DNA of 64,000 bases. Source: an uncultured Alphaproteobacteria bacterium (GTDB taxonomy: Bacteria > Pseudomonadota > Alphaproteobacteria > Rhodobacterales > Rhodobacteraceae). This document shows, piece after piece, positions 23,911 to 32,678 of this stretch; the stretch's first letter is position 1; every line of letters starts with the position of its first letter. The notes below the pieces were generated by a model. The model was not told the origin of the DNA. It made no database searches and saw nothing but the letters and a program-made list of their open reading frames with translations. The translations under genes were made by a program, and so were the position numbers. The stretch covers positions 18,316 to 82,315 of the forward strand of contig CABZEG010000001.1 in the NCBI GenBank assembly GCA_902524655.1, in the 5' to 3' direction.

Positions 23911-24456
23911 AAACAGTAGAAAAACAAGTTTCTGATACCTCTTTATAAACCCTATCCACTGCTTTTAAATTATTAAAAATGCTATAAGCGAAGTGATAAA
24001 TGAAAGACTAAATTTAAGAGTCACTGAGTCCCCCTCTAAGTCCTCCAGAGTCCTGGTCTATATGAAAACTTTTAACGCCCACCCGGTGACTCTTAAAACG
24101 GCTCTGAGAGGATTTTTGCTCCCTGCCCTAACCTCTATCATAGCCAACTATAGTTAGCGTTTGAGAGTGTTAAGCACAGAAAGTGGTTAACAACTTGATA
24201 ACTAAAAATCTGGCAAAGACCAATAATATATATCCCCTAGGAGGGGGGTGGCACATGCATGGGTTTATTAACATGATTTCGTAATGGTGAATCTAAGTAT
24301 CAGATGTGGTTAACACGGCAAAATAATGATGTATTATTTCCAGGTTTCTACCAAAGAAACTGACATGATTTCAGAAAAAGTTATGCCGTTTGTCTACTAT
24401 GTGTCTACTGGAAGGATTTGACTATTAAGGTCAGAATCAATAAAGCCTTTGTCTCA
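23911..24456. other. Right-end non-coding region of the element, with a large inverted repeat
   Basis: No convincing gene is present in these 546 bases. Perfect 12-bp arms TTTAAGAGTCAC (24013-24024) and GTGACTCTTAAA (24086-24097) enclose 61 bp containing several GAGTCC/AGTCCT motifs. Also present are the palindrome AACTATAGTT (24146-24155), CCCCTAGGAGGGG (about 24235) and two copies of ACATGATTTC (about 24273 and 24363). The region could hold a structured RNA, a terminator or a cis-acting packaging or transfer site. A 31-codon frame (24062-24157) crosses the right arm but lacks an RBS. Confidence 0.55.
24391..24409 (+). promoter_or_regulatory. Right integrase arm-type sites (two TGTCTACT repeats)
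   Basis: TGTCTACT occurs at 24391-24398 and 24402-24409, 11 bp apart as at the left end. The surrounding TGCCGTTTGTCTACTATGTG closely matches TGCCTTTTGTCTACTATTTG at about 15713, so the similarity extends over some 25 bp. The position 48 bp inside the right att core suits an integrase arm site. Confidence 0.72.
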
Positions 24457-24510
24457 ATGGTGAGCCCGACAGGGTTCGAACCTGTGACCCACTGATTAAA
24501 AGTCAGTTGC
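24457..24510 (-). repeat. attR: 54-bp repeat within the intact tRNA-Lys
   Basis: It is identical to 15602-15655. Here it forms the 3' two-thirds of a complete tRNA gene, so integration preserved the host tRNA. The crossover presumably falls in the anticodon or T-arm part of the repeat, as is usual for tRNA-targeting integrases. Confidence 0.93.
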
Positions 24511-24533
24511 TCTACCAACTGAGCTACGGGCCC
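24458..24533 (-). tRNA. tRNA-Lys (anticodon UUU)
   Basis: This 76-nt gene includes an encoded CCA. The acceptor strand GGGCCCG pairs with CGGGCTC (one G-U) ahead of ACCA. The D-arm is AGCTCAGTTGGTAGAGC, the anticodon stem CTGAC/ATCAG-type with loop CTTTTAA gives UUU, and the T-arm has GTTCGAACC. It is the intact integration target of the element, and its 3' part is shared with attL. Confidence 0.97.
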
Positions 24534-24632
24534 ACATTGAAAGTTTTATTATTTACTTACTATTTGGTCAAGTCTTCAATTATATTAAATGACGTAGGTA
24601 CAAAATTACTTTATTTATAGTTATAGAAAATA

Positions 24633-25457
24633 ATGGGGAAAGGATTGGAACTACAATTTACCAAAATGCATGGTTGTGGAAATGATTTTGTTATTATTGA
24701 TAATCGCAATCAACAATTGGAACTAAATAAAGATGAAATTAAATTAATATGTGATCGACGTTATGGAATTGGCTGTGATCAGCTAGTTATTGTAAATAAC
24801 AATGATAAAAACCACGTTTCAGCATATGCTCTTTTTTGGAATTCAGATGGTTCCGTCTCATCTACATGCGGGAATGCCACAAGATGTATTGCCAGCATTC
24901 TCTTCAAGGAGACCAGAACAAAGAAAATTAATATAGAGACTCACAATGGGGTTATTGAGTGCCATAAAAAAAATAATGGATTGATATCTGTAAATATTGG
25001 TGAGCCAAAAATATCTTGGGACCAAATACCGTTATCATTGGAAGTCTCAACTTTAAAGCTTCCACTCGAAGGAGAACCAACTGGAACAAATTTTGGCAAC
25101 CCTCATTGCACATTTTTTGTAGATGACTTGAATACGGTGGATATTCAAAATCAAGGCCCAATTATTGAGAATAATGTGTTGTTTCCCCAAAAAACTAATG
25201 TTCAATTTGTAAAAATCATGGACAGAGCTAATATTAAAATTAGGGTCTGGGAGAGAGGGGTTGGAACCACATTAGCATCTGGATCTTCCTCTTGTGCGGC
25301 AGTCGATGCAGGAATAAGGAGAGGGCTGCTTAATAATAAGGTTACTGTTGAACTTGAGGGTGGAACTCTAGAGGTAGAGAAAAAATCAACAGGTGTGTGG
25401 TTGACTGGGCCAACAAAGAATGTATTTTCTGGACGCTACAACTTGATTCGAAACTGA
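24633..25457 (+). CDS. dapF: Diaminopimelate epimerase
   Basis: It interconverts LL- and meso-diaminopimelate for lysine and peptidoglycan, using two active-site cysteines. KMHGCGNDFVIIDN (residues 11-24) and NSDGSVSSTCGNATRC, with catalytic Cys79, are standard. The second catalytic motif, usually ACGTGAC, reads LASGSSSCAAV here: Ser216 replaces the expected Cys, while the downstream Cys221 is kept. The protein is 274 residues, of normal length. It may be a variant subgroup or have altered activity. It is followed after 6 bp by mtaB. Confidence 0.85.
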   Translation: MGKGLELQFTKMHGCGNDFVIIDNRNQQLELNKDEIKLICDRRYGIGCDQLVIVNNNDKNHVSAYALFWNSDGSVSSTCGNATRCIASILFKETRTKKINIETHNGVIECHKKNNGLISVNIGEPKISWDQIPLSLEVSTLKLPLEGEPTGTNFGNPHCTFFVDDLNTVDIQNQGPIIENNVLFPQKTNVQFVKIMDRANIKIRVWERGVGTTLASGSSSCAAVDAGIRRGLLNNKVTVELEGGTLEVEKKSTGVWLTGPTKNVFSGRYNLIRN

Positions 25458-25463
25458 GCAAAA

Positions 25464-26705
25464 ATGAAATTTAAAACTCTCGGATGCCGACTGAACACGT
25501 TTGAAACTGAAACGATCAAGTCAATAACAGAAAAGTTAGATTTTAAAAATCTTACTTTCGTTAATACCTGCTCAGTTACAAAAGAAGCAGCTAAAAATAG
25601 CAAGAAGTATGTTCGTCAGCTAAAAAAATCATCTCCAAACAACAGAGTTGTTGTTTCGGGATGTGATGCGCATATCGACAAAGAAACTTACATAAATATG
25701 CCTGAAGTTGATGTGGTTGTTGGAAATGACGTTAAGATCGATGAAGCAATTTGGAGAGACATAGTAAAAAGTGGGCAGTCAGGTTTTTTTGGAAATTCAA
25801 AGGGCAAGTTAAGACAAGCAAAAACAAAAATTCTTCCCAATTTTACAAAAAGATCAAGAGCCTATTTAGAAATACAAAATGGATGCGACCACTCTTGTAC
25901 TTTTTGCATAATTCCTCAAGGAAGAGGTCCTTCAAAATCAGTTGCTACTAAAACAATTTTAGAGAAAATCGGTAATCTTGTTGATCAGGGATTCAAAGAA
26001 ATTGTATTAACGGGCGTCGATATCACGAGTTGGGGCTTAGATCTAGCTGGCAATGAAAAACTTGGTGATTTAGTGATCAGGATCTTGGATGAAATTCCTA
26101 GATTACCTCGCCTAAGGCTATCATCATTAGATGTTAGTGAAATGGATGATAGTCTCCTACATGTTTTTAAAACCAATAAACGGATGATGCCACATCTCCA
26201 CCTTTCTTTGCAATCAGGTAACAACCTCATACTAAAAAGAATGAAAAGAAGACATTCCAGAGAGCAAGCAATTGATTTATGCAGAAACCTAAAGGCTGCC
26301 AGACCAGAGTTGACATTCGGTGCGGACCTAATTGCAGGCTTTCCTACAGAAAGCGATATAATGTTTTTAGATACTATTAAACTTGTAAATGAGTGCGATA
26401 TCAGCTGGCTTCACATTTTTCCTTACTCTATACGTCCAAACACCCCAGCGAGTCGCATGCCACAAGTTAATAAGCATGAAATATCCAAGCGTTCGAAGGC
26501 CCTAAGAGATCTAGCTCAGCAAAAAAAAATACAGCATTTTGCAAAACTAAAAGAAAAGACGCTTTCAGTTCTGATGGAGTCTGAATTCAAGGGACGGGCT
26601 GAAGATTTCACTGAAATTACAACGAGCACCCCGCTCAAAACAGGCGAAATTTATGCACTAAAAGTGTATAATTACAGTTCTGACAGCCTTATAGCAAAAG
26701 ACTAG
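25464..26705 (+). CDS. mtaB: tRNA t6A37 C2-methylthiotransferase MtaB
   Basis: This radical-SAM enzyme converts t6A37 to ms2t6A37 in tRNAs reading ANN codons. Features are an N-terminal UPF0004 domain with three cysteines (GCRLNTFE, NTCSVTKEA, VSGCDAH) for the auxiliary 4Fe-4S cluster, a radical-SAM CxxxCxxC in NGCDHSCTFCIIPQGRGPSK, and a C-terminal TRAM-like tail (GRAEDFTEI). At 413 residues it matches MtaB rather than MiaB or RimO. It forms an operon with dapF, a common alphaproteobacterial pairing. It overlaps the 3' end of gabD by 4 bp. Confidence 0.92.
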   Translation: MKFKTLGCRLNTFETETIKSITEKLDFKNLTFVNTCSVTKEAAKNSKKYVRQLKKSSPNNRVVVSGCDAHIDKETYINMPEVDVVVGNDVKIDEAIWRDIVKSGQSGFFGNSKGKLRQAKTKILPNFTKRSRAYLEIQNGCDHSCTFCIIPQGRGPSKSVATKTILEKIGNLVDQGFKEIVLTGVDITSWGLDLAGNEKLGDLVIRILDEIPRLPRLRLSSLDVSEMDDSLLHVFKTNKRMMPHLHLSLQSGNNLILKRMKRRHSREQAIDLCRNLKAARPELTFGADLIAGFPTESDIMFLDTIKLVNECDISWLHIFPYSIRPNTPASRMPQVNKHEISKRSKALRDLAQQKKIQHFAKLKEKTLSVLMESEFKGRAEDFTEITTSTPLKTGEIYALKVYNYSSDSLIAKD

Positions 26706-28177
26706 AGCGATAGGCAAAGGTATTTCATCTCCAGATACTCCTCAATTCCATGATGCGATCCTTCACGACCAAGACCAGACTGCTTAACTCCTCCAAAGGG
26801 AGCCACTTCTGTAGAAATTAATCCCGTATTTATGCCTACCATACCGTATTCCAAAGCTTCTGCTACTTTCCAAACGCGCTTAAGATCTGAGGCATAAAAG
26901 TACGAGGCAAGACCGAATATCGTATTATTAGCTTGTTCTATAACATCGTCTTCATCATTAAATCGGAATAAAGGTGCAACAGGCCCAAAAGTTTCTTCTT
27001 CCGCAATTAACATCGACTTATCAACATTAGTTAATACCGTTGGTTCAAAAAACGTGCCGCCAATGCCGTGTCTCTTTCCACCGCATTGAGCTATGGCACC
27101 TTTATCTAAGGCATCTTTGATATGCGCCTCAACCTTTTTGAGGGCTTCGTAAGTGATCAAGGGACCTAGGGTACTAGATGTAGCAAAACCATCTCCTACC
27201 ACCATCTTTGAAACGGCCTCTTCCAGCTTCTTAGAAAATATATCATACACTCCATCTTGAACATAAATGCGATTTGCACATACACATGTCTGACCATTAT
27301 TTCTAAATTTAGAAATTATTGCTCCTTCAACTGCCTTATCAATATCTGCGTCATCAAATACAATGAATGGAGCATTACCACCCAACTCCATCGACATCTT
27401 TAAAACTTGGTCTGCTCCTTGTTTTAACAGTTTTTTCCCAACTTCTGTTGATCCAGTAAAAGTTAGTTTTCGAATTTTATCATTTGAGCATAGTTCTTTG
27501 CCTATTTCGACCGGATCAGAAGTAGTTAGAACAGAGAACACTCCTTTTGGAATTCCAGCTTCTTCTGCAAGGTCGCAAAGTGCCAAAGCGGATAATGGAG
27601 TGTCTTCTGGAGCTTTTGCTACAAAACAACAACCAGCAGCCAGTGCTGGGCCCAATTTTCTAGTAATCATCGCATTAGGAAAATTCCAAGGCGTTATAGC
27701 AGCGACAACACCCACTGGCTGCTTCAGCACAATTATTCTTTTATCCTCTTGGTGTCCGGGAATGGTTTCTCCGTAAATTCTTTTTCCTTCTTCGGCAAAC
27801 CACTCAATAAAACTTGCTCCATAAGTAATTTCTCCCTTTGCTTCTGCCAACGGTTTTCCCATTTCAGCGGTAAGAATTGCAGCTAGATCATCGGCATTTT
27901 CTAACATTAGTTTGCAGAACTTATTTAGAATTATGCTTCTCTCTTTCGCGGTCTTTTTACTCCAACTAGGGAAAGCTTCGTACGCAGCATCAATTGCAAT
28001 TCGAGCATCGTTAACATCTAAATCGGGAACAGTTACCAGTAAATTTCCATTAGAGGGATTAACCACTTCAAAAGTTTTTTCACTTTTTGCATCTACCCAA
28101 GCACCGTTAATGTATGCTTTATTTTTAAGAAGGTTTTTGTTTTTTAGCATAACACTGAGATTTGTTTGATCTAACAT
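26702..28177 (-). CDS. gabD: Succinate-semialdehyde dehydrogenase (NAD(P)+)
   Basis: This 491-residue aldehyde dehydrogenase oxidises succinate semialdehyde to succinate. It has ITPWNFPNAMITRKLGPALA (cofactor site), FTGSTEVGKKLL, MELGGNAPFIVFDDADID with general-base Glu, and NNGQTCVCANRIYVQDG with the nucleophile Cys. This set, especially the CVCANR context, is typical of GabD. Glutarate-semialdehyde dehydrogenase is the nearest alternative. No GABA transaminase is adjacent. Monocistronic. Confidence 0.85.
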   Translation of the reverse strand: MLDQTNLSVMLKNKNLLKNKAYINGAWVDAKSEKTFEVVNPSNGNLLVTVPDLDVNDARIAIDAAYEAFPSWSKKTAKERSIILNKFCKLMLENADDLAAILTAEMGKPLAEAKGEITYGASFIEWFAEEGKRIYGETIPGHQEDKRIIVLKQPVGVVAAITPWNFPNAMITRKLGPALAAGCCFVAKAPEDTPLSALALCDLAEEAGIPKGVFSVLTTSDPVEIGKELCSNDKIRKLTFTGSTEVGKKLLKQGADQVLKMSMELGGNAPFIVFDDADIDKAVEGAIISKFRNNGQTCVCANRIYVQDGVYDIFSKKLEEAVSKMVVGDGFATSSTLGPLITYEALKKVEAHIKDALDKGAIAQCGGKRHGIGGTFFEPTVLTNVDKSMLIAEEETFGPVAPLFRFNDEDDVIEQANNTIFGLASYFYASDLKRVWKVAEALEYGMVGINTGLISTEVAPFGGVKQSGLGREGSHHGIEEYLEMKYLCLSL

Positions 28178-28236
28178 CTTAACGATTCCATTTTCAATTT
28201 GTTCCTACTGTCATATAATCACTAAGTTATACAACA

Positions 28237-28695
28237 TTACAAGTCCCTAGTTTGTCTTAAAGCTTCTGATAAGACCATCACACAACTAACTACCACATTT
28301 AAAGACCGTCCTCTGCCTGGCATCTCTATGGTAACAGCGTCGTCCACCGATTCGTGAACATATTCAGGTACTCCGGTGCTTTCTCTACCTAGCATTAGTC
28401 GATCATTTTTCTGAAATCTAAAATCTAAATAATTTTTTTTACTTTTCGTTGTCAGAAGAATCACTCTTGAACTCGGCTTTTCCTCTTGTTGCTGTTTCTT
28501 AAATGATTGATAATCAATGAACGTCCTAAAGTCCGCATGGCTAATATAGTCCATTGCGGCCCTCTTCAATTTCCTTTCAGAAAAAGCAAATCCGCATGGC
28601 TCAATTATGTCCAATGGTACATTAAGGCAAGCAGAAACCCTGAGAAGTGCTCCTAAATTTTGAGGTATATCTGGTTGAAAAATAGAAATTCTCAT
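28237..28695 (-). CDS. trmL: tRNA (cytidine/uridine-34-2'-O)-methyltransferase TrmL
   Basis: This 152-residue SPOUT methyltransferase starts at MRISIFQPDIPQNLGALLRV. Core motifs are IEPCGFAFSERKLKRAAMDY, RLMLGRESTGVPEYV and IEMPGRGRSLNVVVSCVMVL, the knotted SAM site; the last usually reads IPMxxxxRSLNLSxxxA. In-frame upstream sequence to 28743 is AT-rich and lacks family similarity, so the internal ATG is preferred. It modifies the wobble base of tRNA-Leu. Confidence 0.9.
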   Translation of the reverse strand: MRISIFQPDIPQNLGALLRVSACLNVPLDIIEPCGFAFSERKLKRAAMDYISHADFRTFIDYQSFKKQQQEEKPSSRVILLTTKSKKNYLDFRFQKNDRLMLGRESTGVPEYVHESVDDAVTIEMPGRGRSLNVVVSCVMVLSEALRQTRDL

Positions 28696-28819
28696 ATATA
28701 CACTATACATAAATTTAAAAATACAGTGCGTCTTAAAGTCCAATAGACAATTTATTGAAAAATATTAAATTAAGGTATATAAGCGCTATGGAAAACTGGG
28801 AAATAGATACGGAATTTAC

Positions 28820-29380
28820 ATGGAAGACAACAAAGAGAATAAAAAGGGCAGTAGGCGTGATTTTCTTTATATTTCAACCGGTGCTGTTGGGGCAATAACG
28901 GTTGGAGCGGCAACATGGCCTCTAATAAACCAAATGAATCCTTCAGCTGATGTAGCGGCCTTGTCATCTATAGAGGTAGATGTGAATGATTTAGAGCCAG
29001 GATCACAGTTAACGGTGAAGTGGTTGGGAAAACCAGTTTTTATCAGAAGGCGTACAGAAGAAGAGATTTCCGCTGCAAGAGAGGTGAAATTGGAAGACTT
29101 GCCTGATAAGAGCGCACAAAACGCTAATCTTAAAGACGGCGATGCATCGGATAAGTTCAGGACGCTTGATGAAAACGGTGAGTGGCTGGTGATGATGGGA
29201 GTGTGTACGCATCTGGGATGCGTCCCACTTGGCGATGCAGGAGATTTTGGGGGATGGTTTTGCCCCTGTCACGGATCTCATTATGACACTGCTGGTAGAA
29301 TTAGAAGAGGACCGGCTCCCACAAATTTACCTATCCCTGTTGCATCGTTGTCCGATGACGGAATATTAAAACTAGGTTAA
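28820..29380 (+). CDS. petA: Ubiquinol-cytochrome c reductase Rieske iron-sulfur subunit
   Basis: The protein has 186 residues. An N-terminal twin-arginine signal ([11 protein letters not shown], Arg12-Arg13) leads an uncleaved membrane anchor (residues 18-38). The 2Fe-2S site is CTHLGC (129-134) and CPCHGS (148-153), with [10 protein letters not shown] as the Pro loop. It transfers electrons from ubiquinol to cytochrome c1 in complex III. It is the first gene of petABC; petB follows after 18 bp. Confidence 0.97.
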   Translation: MEDNKENKKGSRRDFLYISTGAVGAITVGAATWPLINQMNPSADVAALSSIEVDVNDLEPGSQLTVKWLGKPVFIRRRTEEEISAAREVKLEDLPDKSAQNANLKDGDASDKFRTLDENGEWLVMMGVCTHLGCVPLGDAGDFGGWFCPCHGSHYDTAGRIRRGPAPTNLPIPVASLSDDGILKLG

Positions 29381-29398
29381 GAGACAAAGGAAAGAAAA

Positions 29399-30754
29399 AT
29401 GGGCGGCATACCACACGATAAATATGAACCAAAAAAAGGATTTGAAACTTGGTTGGATAATAGACTACCTGTCGGAAGACTTGTTTATGACACCTTAATG
29501 ATTCCAACTCCAAAGAATTTGAACTGGATGTGGATATGGGGGATAGTACTAACCTTTTGTCTAGTCCTTCAAATAATCACCGGTATTATCTTAGTTATGC
29601 ATTACACTCCACATGTAGATCATGCCTTTGACAGCGTTGAGCACATAATGCGTGATGTGAACGGTGGATGGGCCATTAGGTACATTCACGCGAATGGTGC
29701 TTCACTGTTTTTTATAGCGGTGTACATGCACATATTTCGAGGATTATATTACGGTTCCTACAAGGAACCTCGCGAAGTAACCTGGATAATAGGAATGCTA
29801 ATTTATTTGGCAATGATGGCAACAGCCTTCATGGGCTACGTTCTTCCTTGGGGTCAAATGTCTTTTTGGGGAGCTACAGTTATCACGGGCTTATTTGGAG
29901 CTATTCCATTTGTGGGAGAGTCACTCCAGACTTGGTTGCTAGGAGGTCCAGCAGTAGACAACGCAACTTTAACGCGATTTTTCAGCCTACATTACTTGCT
30001 ACCATTTGTTATCCTTGGATTAGTTGCTACACATATATGGGCTTTTCATACTACTGGAAATAATAACCCAACCGGAGTAGAAGTTAGACGCGGATCCAAA
30101 GAGGAAGCAGAGAAAGACACCCTTCCATTTTTTCCTTATTTTGTCATGAAAGACCTTGTTGCACTTGCGATTATTTTGGCAATTTTCGCTGCTATCGTGG
30201 GGTTTATTCCAAATTATCTTGGGCACCCAGATAACTACATTGAAGCTGATCCTCTTGTAACACCAGCCCACATTGTTCCGGAATGGTACTTTTTACCTTT
30301 CTATGCAATTCTTCGTGCTTTCACTGCTGATGTGTGGATTGTTCAATTCACTTCATTCATATCAGGGGGAATAATCGACGCAAAATTTTTTGGAGTTCTC
30401 GCTATGTTCGGTGCGATTGCAGTTATGGCGCTTGCGCCATGGCTTGACACGTCTTCTGTTCGATCTGGAAGATATCGACCTCAATTCAAGTGGTGGTTTG
30501 CGTTATTAGTTTTAGATTTTTTTGTTCTGACCTGGGTAGGTGCAAAACCCGCCGAGCAACCTTATTCCACAATATCACTTATCGGATCCAGCTATTGGTT
30601 TGCTTACTTTTTAATAATACTTCCCTTACTAGGGATCACCGAAACCCCAGATGAGCAACCCAACACAATTGAGGAAGATTGGAACAAGAAATTGGAGAAA
30701 AGTGAAAAAAAGGAAAGTTCACCTAACGGAGGTGTGTATGAACCTGCAGAGTAA
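29399..30754 (+). CDS. petB: Cytochrome b of the bc1 complex
   Basis: This 451-residue membrane protein has eight helices. Haem-ligating histidines are in [29 protein letters not shown] and [19 protein letters not shown]. The Qo-site motif is PEWYF (within [15 protein letters not shown]), and the helix C glycines are in [17 protein letters not shown]. It ends with a Glu/Lys-rich cytoplasmic tail. It is the core of complex III. AAAGGAAAG precedes the ATG. The 3' end overlaps petC by 17 bp. Confidence 0.97.
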   Translation: MGGIPHDKYEPKKGFETWLDNRLPVGRLVYDTLMIPTPKNLNWMWIWGIVLTFCLVLQIITGIILVMHYTPHVDHAFDSVEHIMRDVNGGWAIRYIHANGASLFFIAVYMHIFRGLYYGSYKEPREVTWIIGMLIYLAMMATAFMGYVLPWGQMSFWGATVITGLFGAIPFVGESLQTWLLGGPAVDNATLTRFFSLHYLLPFVILGLVATHIWAFHTTGNNNPTGVEVRRGSKEEAEKDTLPFFPYFVMKDLVALAIILAIFAAIVGFIPNYLGHPDNYIEADPLVTPAHIVPEWYFLPFYAILRAFTADVWIVQFTSFISGGIIDAKFFGVLAMFGAIAVMALAPWLDTSSVRSGRYRPQFKWWFALLVLDFFVLTWVGAKPAEQPYSTISLIGSSYWFAYFLIILPLLGITETPDEQPNTIEEDWNKKLEKSEKKESSPNGGVYEPAE

Positions 30755-31496
30755 CACGTTCATAAAGGGCGCTATTTGTAACTTTGTCCTAGTAGCTCAG
30801 CTAACCTTTATAGGTCAGGCCTATTCCGCTGGACCAGTTGGAAAGATAGATAACGTCGATTTTTCATTTGAAGGAGTCTTTGGAACATATGATAAAAAGC
30901 AATTACAGCGTGGGCTTCAAGTCTTCACTGAGGTATGCGCAGGGTGTCATGGACTAACACATGTAGCATATCGTAATCTAGGTGATAAGGGAGGACCTGA
31001 ACTACCTCCTGAGCAAGTCAAAGCATATGCTGCTCAGTTTGATGTTTATGACCCTGACATTGATGACGATAGAAGTGCAGTGCCTTCTGATTACTTTAGC
31101 GGATCAATGGTAGAAAACGCTCCCAATTTAAGCCTTATGGCTAAAGCGCGCGTGGGAGGGGCAGAATATATCGTATCGCTTTTGAAAAGTTATACTGAAG
31201 AAGAGAAAGAACAAGCCGGCTCTGTTTTATATGGCAACAAATTGTATCCTGGTGGATGGATTGCTATGTCTCAGCCTCTTTGGGGTGACGATGTAGAATA
31301 TATGGATGGGACTGAGGCTACCCTCCAGCAAGAAGCTGAAGATGTAGCGGCATTTTTAATGTGGGCTGCAGAGCCAAAGTTGAACGTGAGGAAGGAAACG
31401 GGCTTCAGGGCGGTACTACTCCTATTGCTTCTTTCTGTATTATTATATTTTACGAATAAAAAGCTTTGGGCGCCACACAAGTACAAAAAAGTTTAA
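30738..31496 (+). CDS. petC: Cytochrome c1
   Basis: This 252-residue protein has a signal peptide (residues 1-27, ending AYSA). The haem site is [15 protein letters not shown], the axial Met is in [15 protein letters not shown], and the C-terminal membrane anchor is [20 protein letters not shown]. The start is the ATG with GGAGGTGTGT just upstream; frame sequence back to 30651 lies within petB. It passes electrons from the Rieske protein to soluble cytochrome c. Confidence 0.96.
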   Translation: MNLQSNTFIKGAICNFVLVAQLTFIGQAYSAGPVGKIDNVDFSFEGVFGTYDKKQLQRGLQVFTEVCAGCHGLTHVAYRNLGDKGGPELPPEQVKAYAAQFDVYDPDIDDDRSAVPSDYFSGSMVENAPNLSLMAKARVGGAEYIVSLLKSYTEEEKEQAGSVLYGNKLYPGGWIAMSQPLWGDDVEYMDGTEATLQQEAEDVAAFLMWAAEPKLNVRKETGFRAVLLLLLLSVLLYFTNKKLWAPHKYKKV

Positions 31497-31574
31497 TTTA
31501 GTAGGCAGCAAGCTTTTTTCATCTATTATTGATTCATTTACTGACAAAAAATCTAAATAGAAAGATTGTTGGAG

Positions 31575-32675
31575 ATGTCGATTAATTCATTTGGTCACTT
31601 GTTTAAAGTAACTACCTGGGGGGAAAGCCACGGTAGTGCGATTGGAGCAACAGTTGATGGGTGCCCGCCCGGCGTAGAACTTAGTGAAGCCGATATACAA
31701 CCTTGGTTAGACAGAAGAAGGCCGGGCCAAAGCAAATTTACGACCCAAAGAAAAGAATTGGATAAGGTTAAGATACTCTCAGGAACATTTGAAGGCGTAA
31801 CCACAGGCACTCCAATTCAACTATTCATTGAAAATCAAGATCAACGATCAAAGGACTATAGTGAAATTGCAAATACATTTAGACCAGGTCACGCAGACCT
31901 TACATATCACCTTAAATATGGAATAAGAGACTACAGAGGAGGCGGAAGATCTTCAGCAAGAGAAACAGCATCCAGAGTAGCGGCTGGAGGAATAGCTAGA
32001 AAGATACTAGCAGATATCGCTCCAGACATAGAGATAACAGGCTATCTGATCCGAATTGGAAAATTGGAAATTGACAGAGAAAATTTTTCTGAAACTACAA
32101 TTCAAGAAAATGACTTTTGGTGTCCTGACAAAACTATGGTTCCAAATTGGGAGAAATATATAAAAGAACTTCGTAAAAGTGGTAATTCTGTTGGTGCAAC
32201 GATTGAAATCATTGCTAAGGGCGTACCTGCAGGGCTGGGAGCGCCCTTATACGCAAAGATGGATTCAGATCTAGCAAGTGGTCTGATGTCCATAAATGCC
32301 GTGAAAGGTGTTGAAATAGGTATTGGTATGCAAGCTGCTGAGATTGAAGGAATAGAAAATGCTGATGAAATCTTTTTGGATGACGAAAAAATATCTTTTA
32401 CATCCAATAATGCGGGAGGTGTTTTGGGTGGTATAACTTCGGGTCAGGATATTGTTACAAGATTTGCTGTCAAGCCGACGTCATCGATTTTAAGCGAGAG
32501 AAAGTCAATTACAAAAGCAGGATCTTCAACCACAGTTTCGACCAAGGGAAGACATGACCCGTGTGTAGGAATAAGAGCAGTGCCAGTAGGAGAAGCTATG
32601 GTAGCATGTATTATTTTAGATCATTTTTTACTACATAGAGGCCAAATTGGGCCCAATTCTGCCACTATATTATAG
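31575..32675 (+). CDS. aroC: Chorismate synthase
   Basis: It performs the last shikimate step, from 5-enolpyruvylshikimate-3-phosphate to chorismate, with reduced FMN. It has 366 residues. Signatures are [20 protein letters not shown] at the N-terminus, [35 protein letters not shown] and [20 protein letters not shown]. The start is the ATG of MSINSFG, as in the family; an upstream TTG at 31566 is unlikely. It lies 78 bp behind petC on the same strand. Confidence 0.96.
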   Translation: MSINSFGHLFKVTTWGESHGSAIGATVDGCPPGVELSEADIQPWLDRRRPGQSKFTTQRKELDKVKILSGTFEGVTTGTPIQLFIENQDQRSKDYSEIANTFRPGHADLTYHLKYGIRDYRGGGRSSARETASRVAAGGIARKILADIAPDIEITGYLIRIGKLEIDRENFSETTIQENDFWCPDKTMVPNWEKYIKELRKSGNSVGATIEIIAKGVPAGLGAPLYAKMDSDLASGLMSINAVKGVEIGIGMQAAEIEGIENADEIFLDDEKISFTSNNAGGVLGGITSGQDIVTRFAVKPTSSILSERKSITKAGSSTTVSTKGRHDPCVGIRAVPVGEAMVACIILDHFLLHRGQIGPNSATIL

Positions 32676-32678
32676 CAA

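Larger units (their letters stand above)
15602..24510. mobile_element. Integrated tRNA-Lys-targeting element of about 8.9 kb
   Basis: A 54-bp exact direct repeat (15602-15655 and 24457-24510) equals the 3' part of the tRNA-Lys gene and delimits the element. Just inside the left copy are arm-type repeats and a tyrosine integrase; just inside the right copy are matching arm-type repeats. Cargo: a small exported protein, an XRE regulator, a 357-residue conserved unknown, a Cys-cluster protein, membrane and secreted unknowns, a sigma region 4 protein, a Sel1 protein, an RDD protein, a possible replication or winged-helix protein and an iteron-like region. No structural phage, relaxase, transposase or resistance genes were recognised. 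Size and content resemble satellite-like or tycheposon/VEIME-like marine elements (inference). Confidence 0.88.

Noticed and set aside
24146..24155. AACTATAGTT palindrome as an operator
   Set aside because: A 10-bp AT-rich palindrome occurs by chance in this composition and has no promoter context.
30651..30737. Longer cytochrome c1 start within petB
   Set aside because: The ATG at 30738 has a strong GGAGGT and begins directly with a signal peptide.
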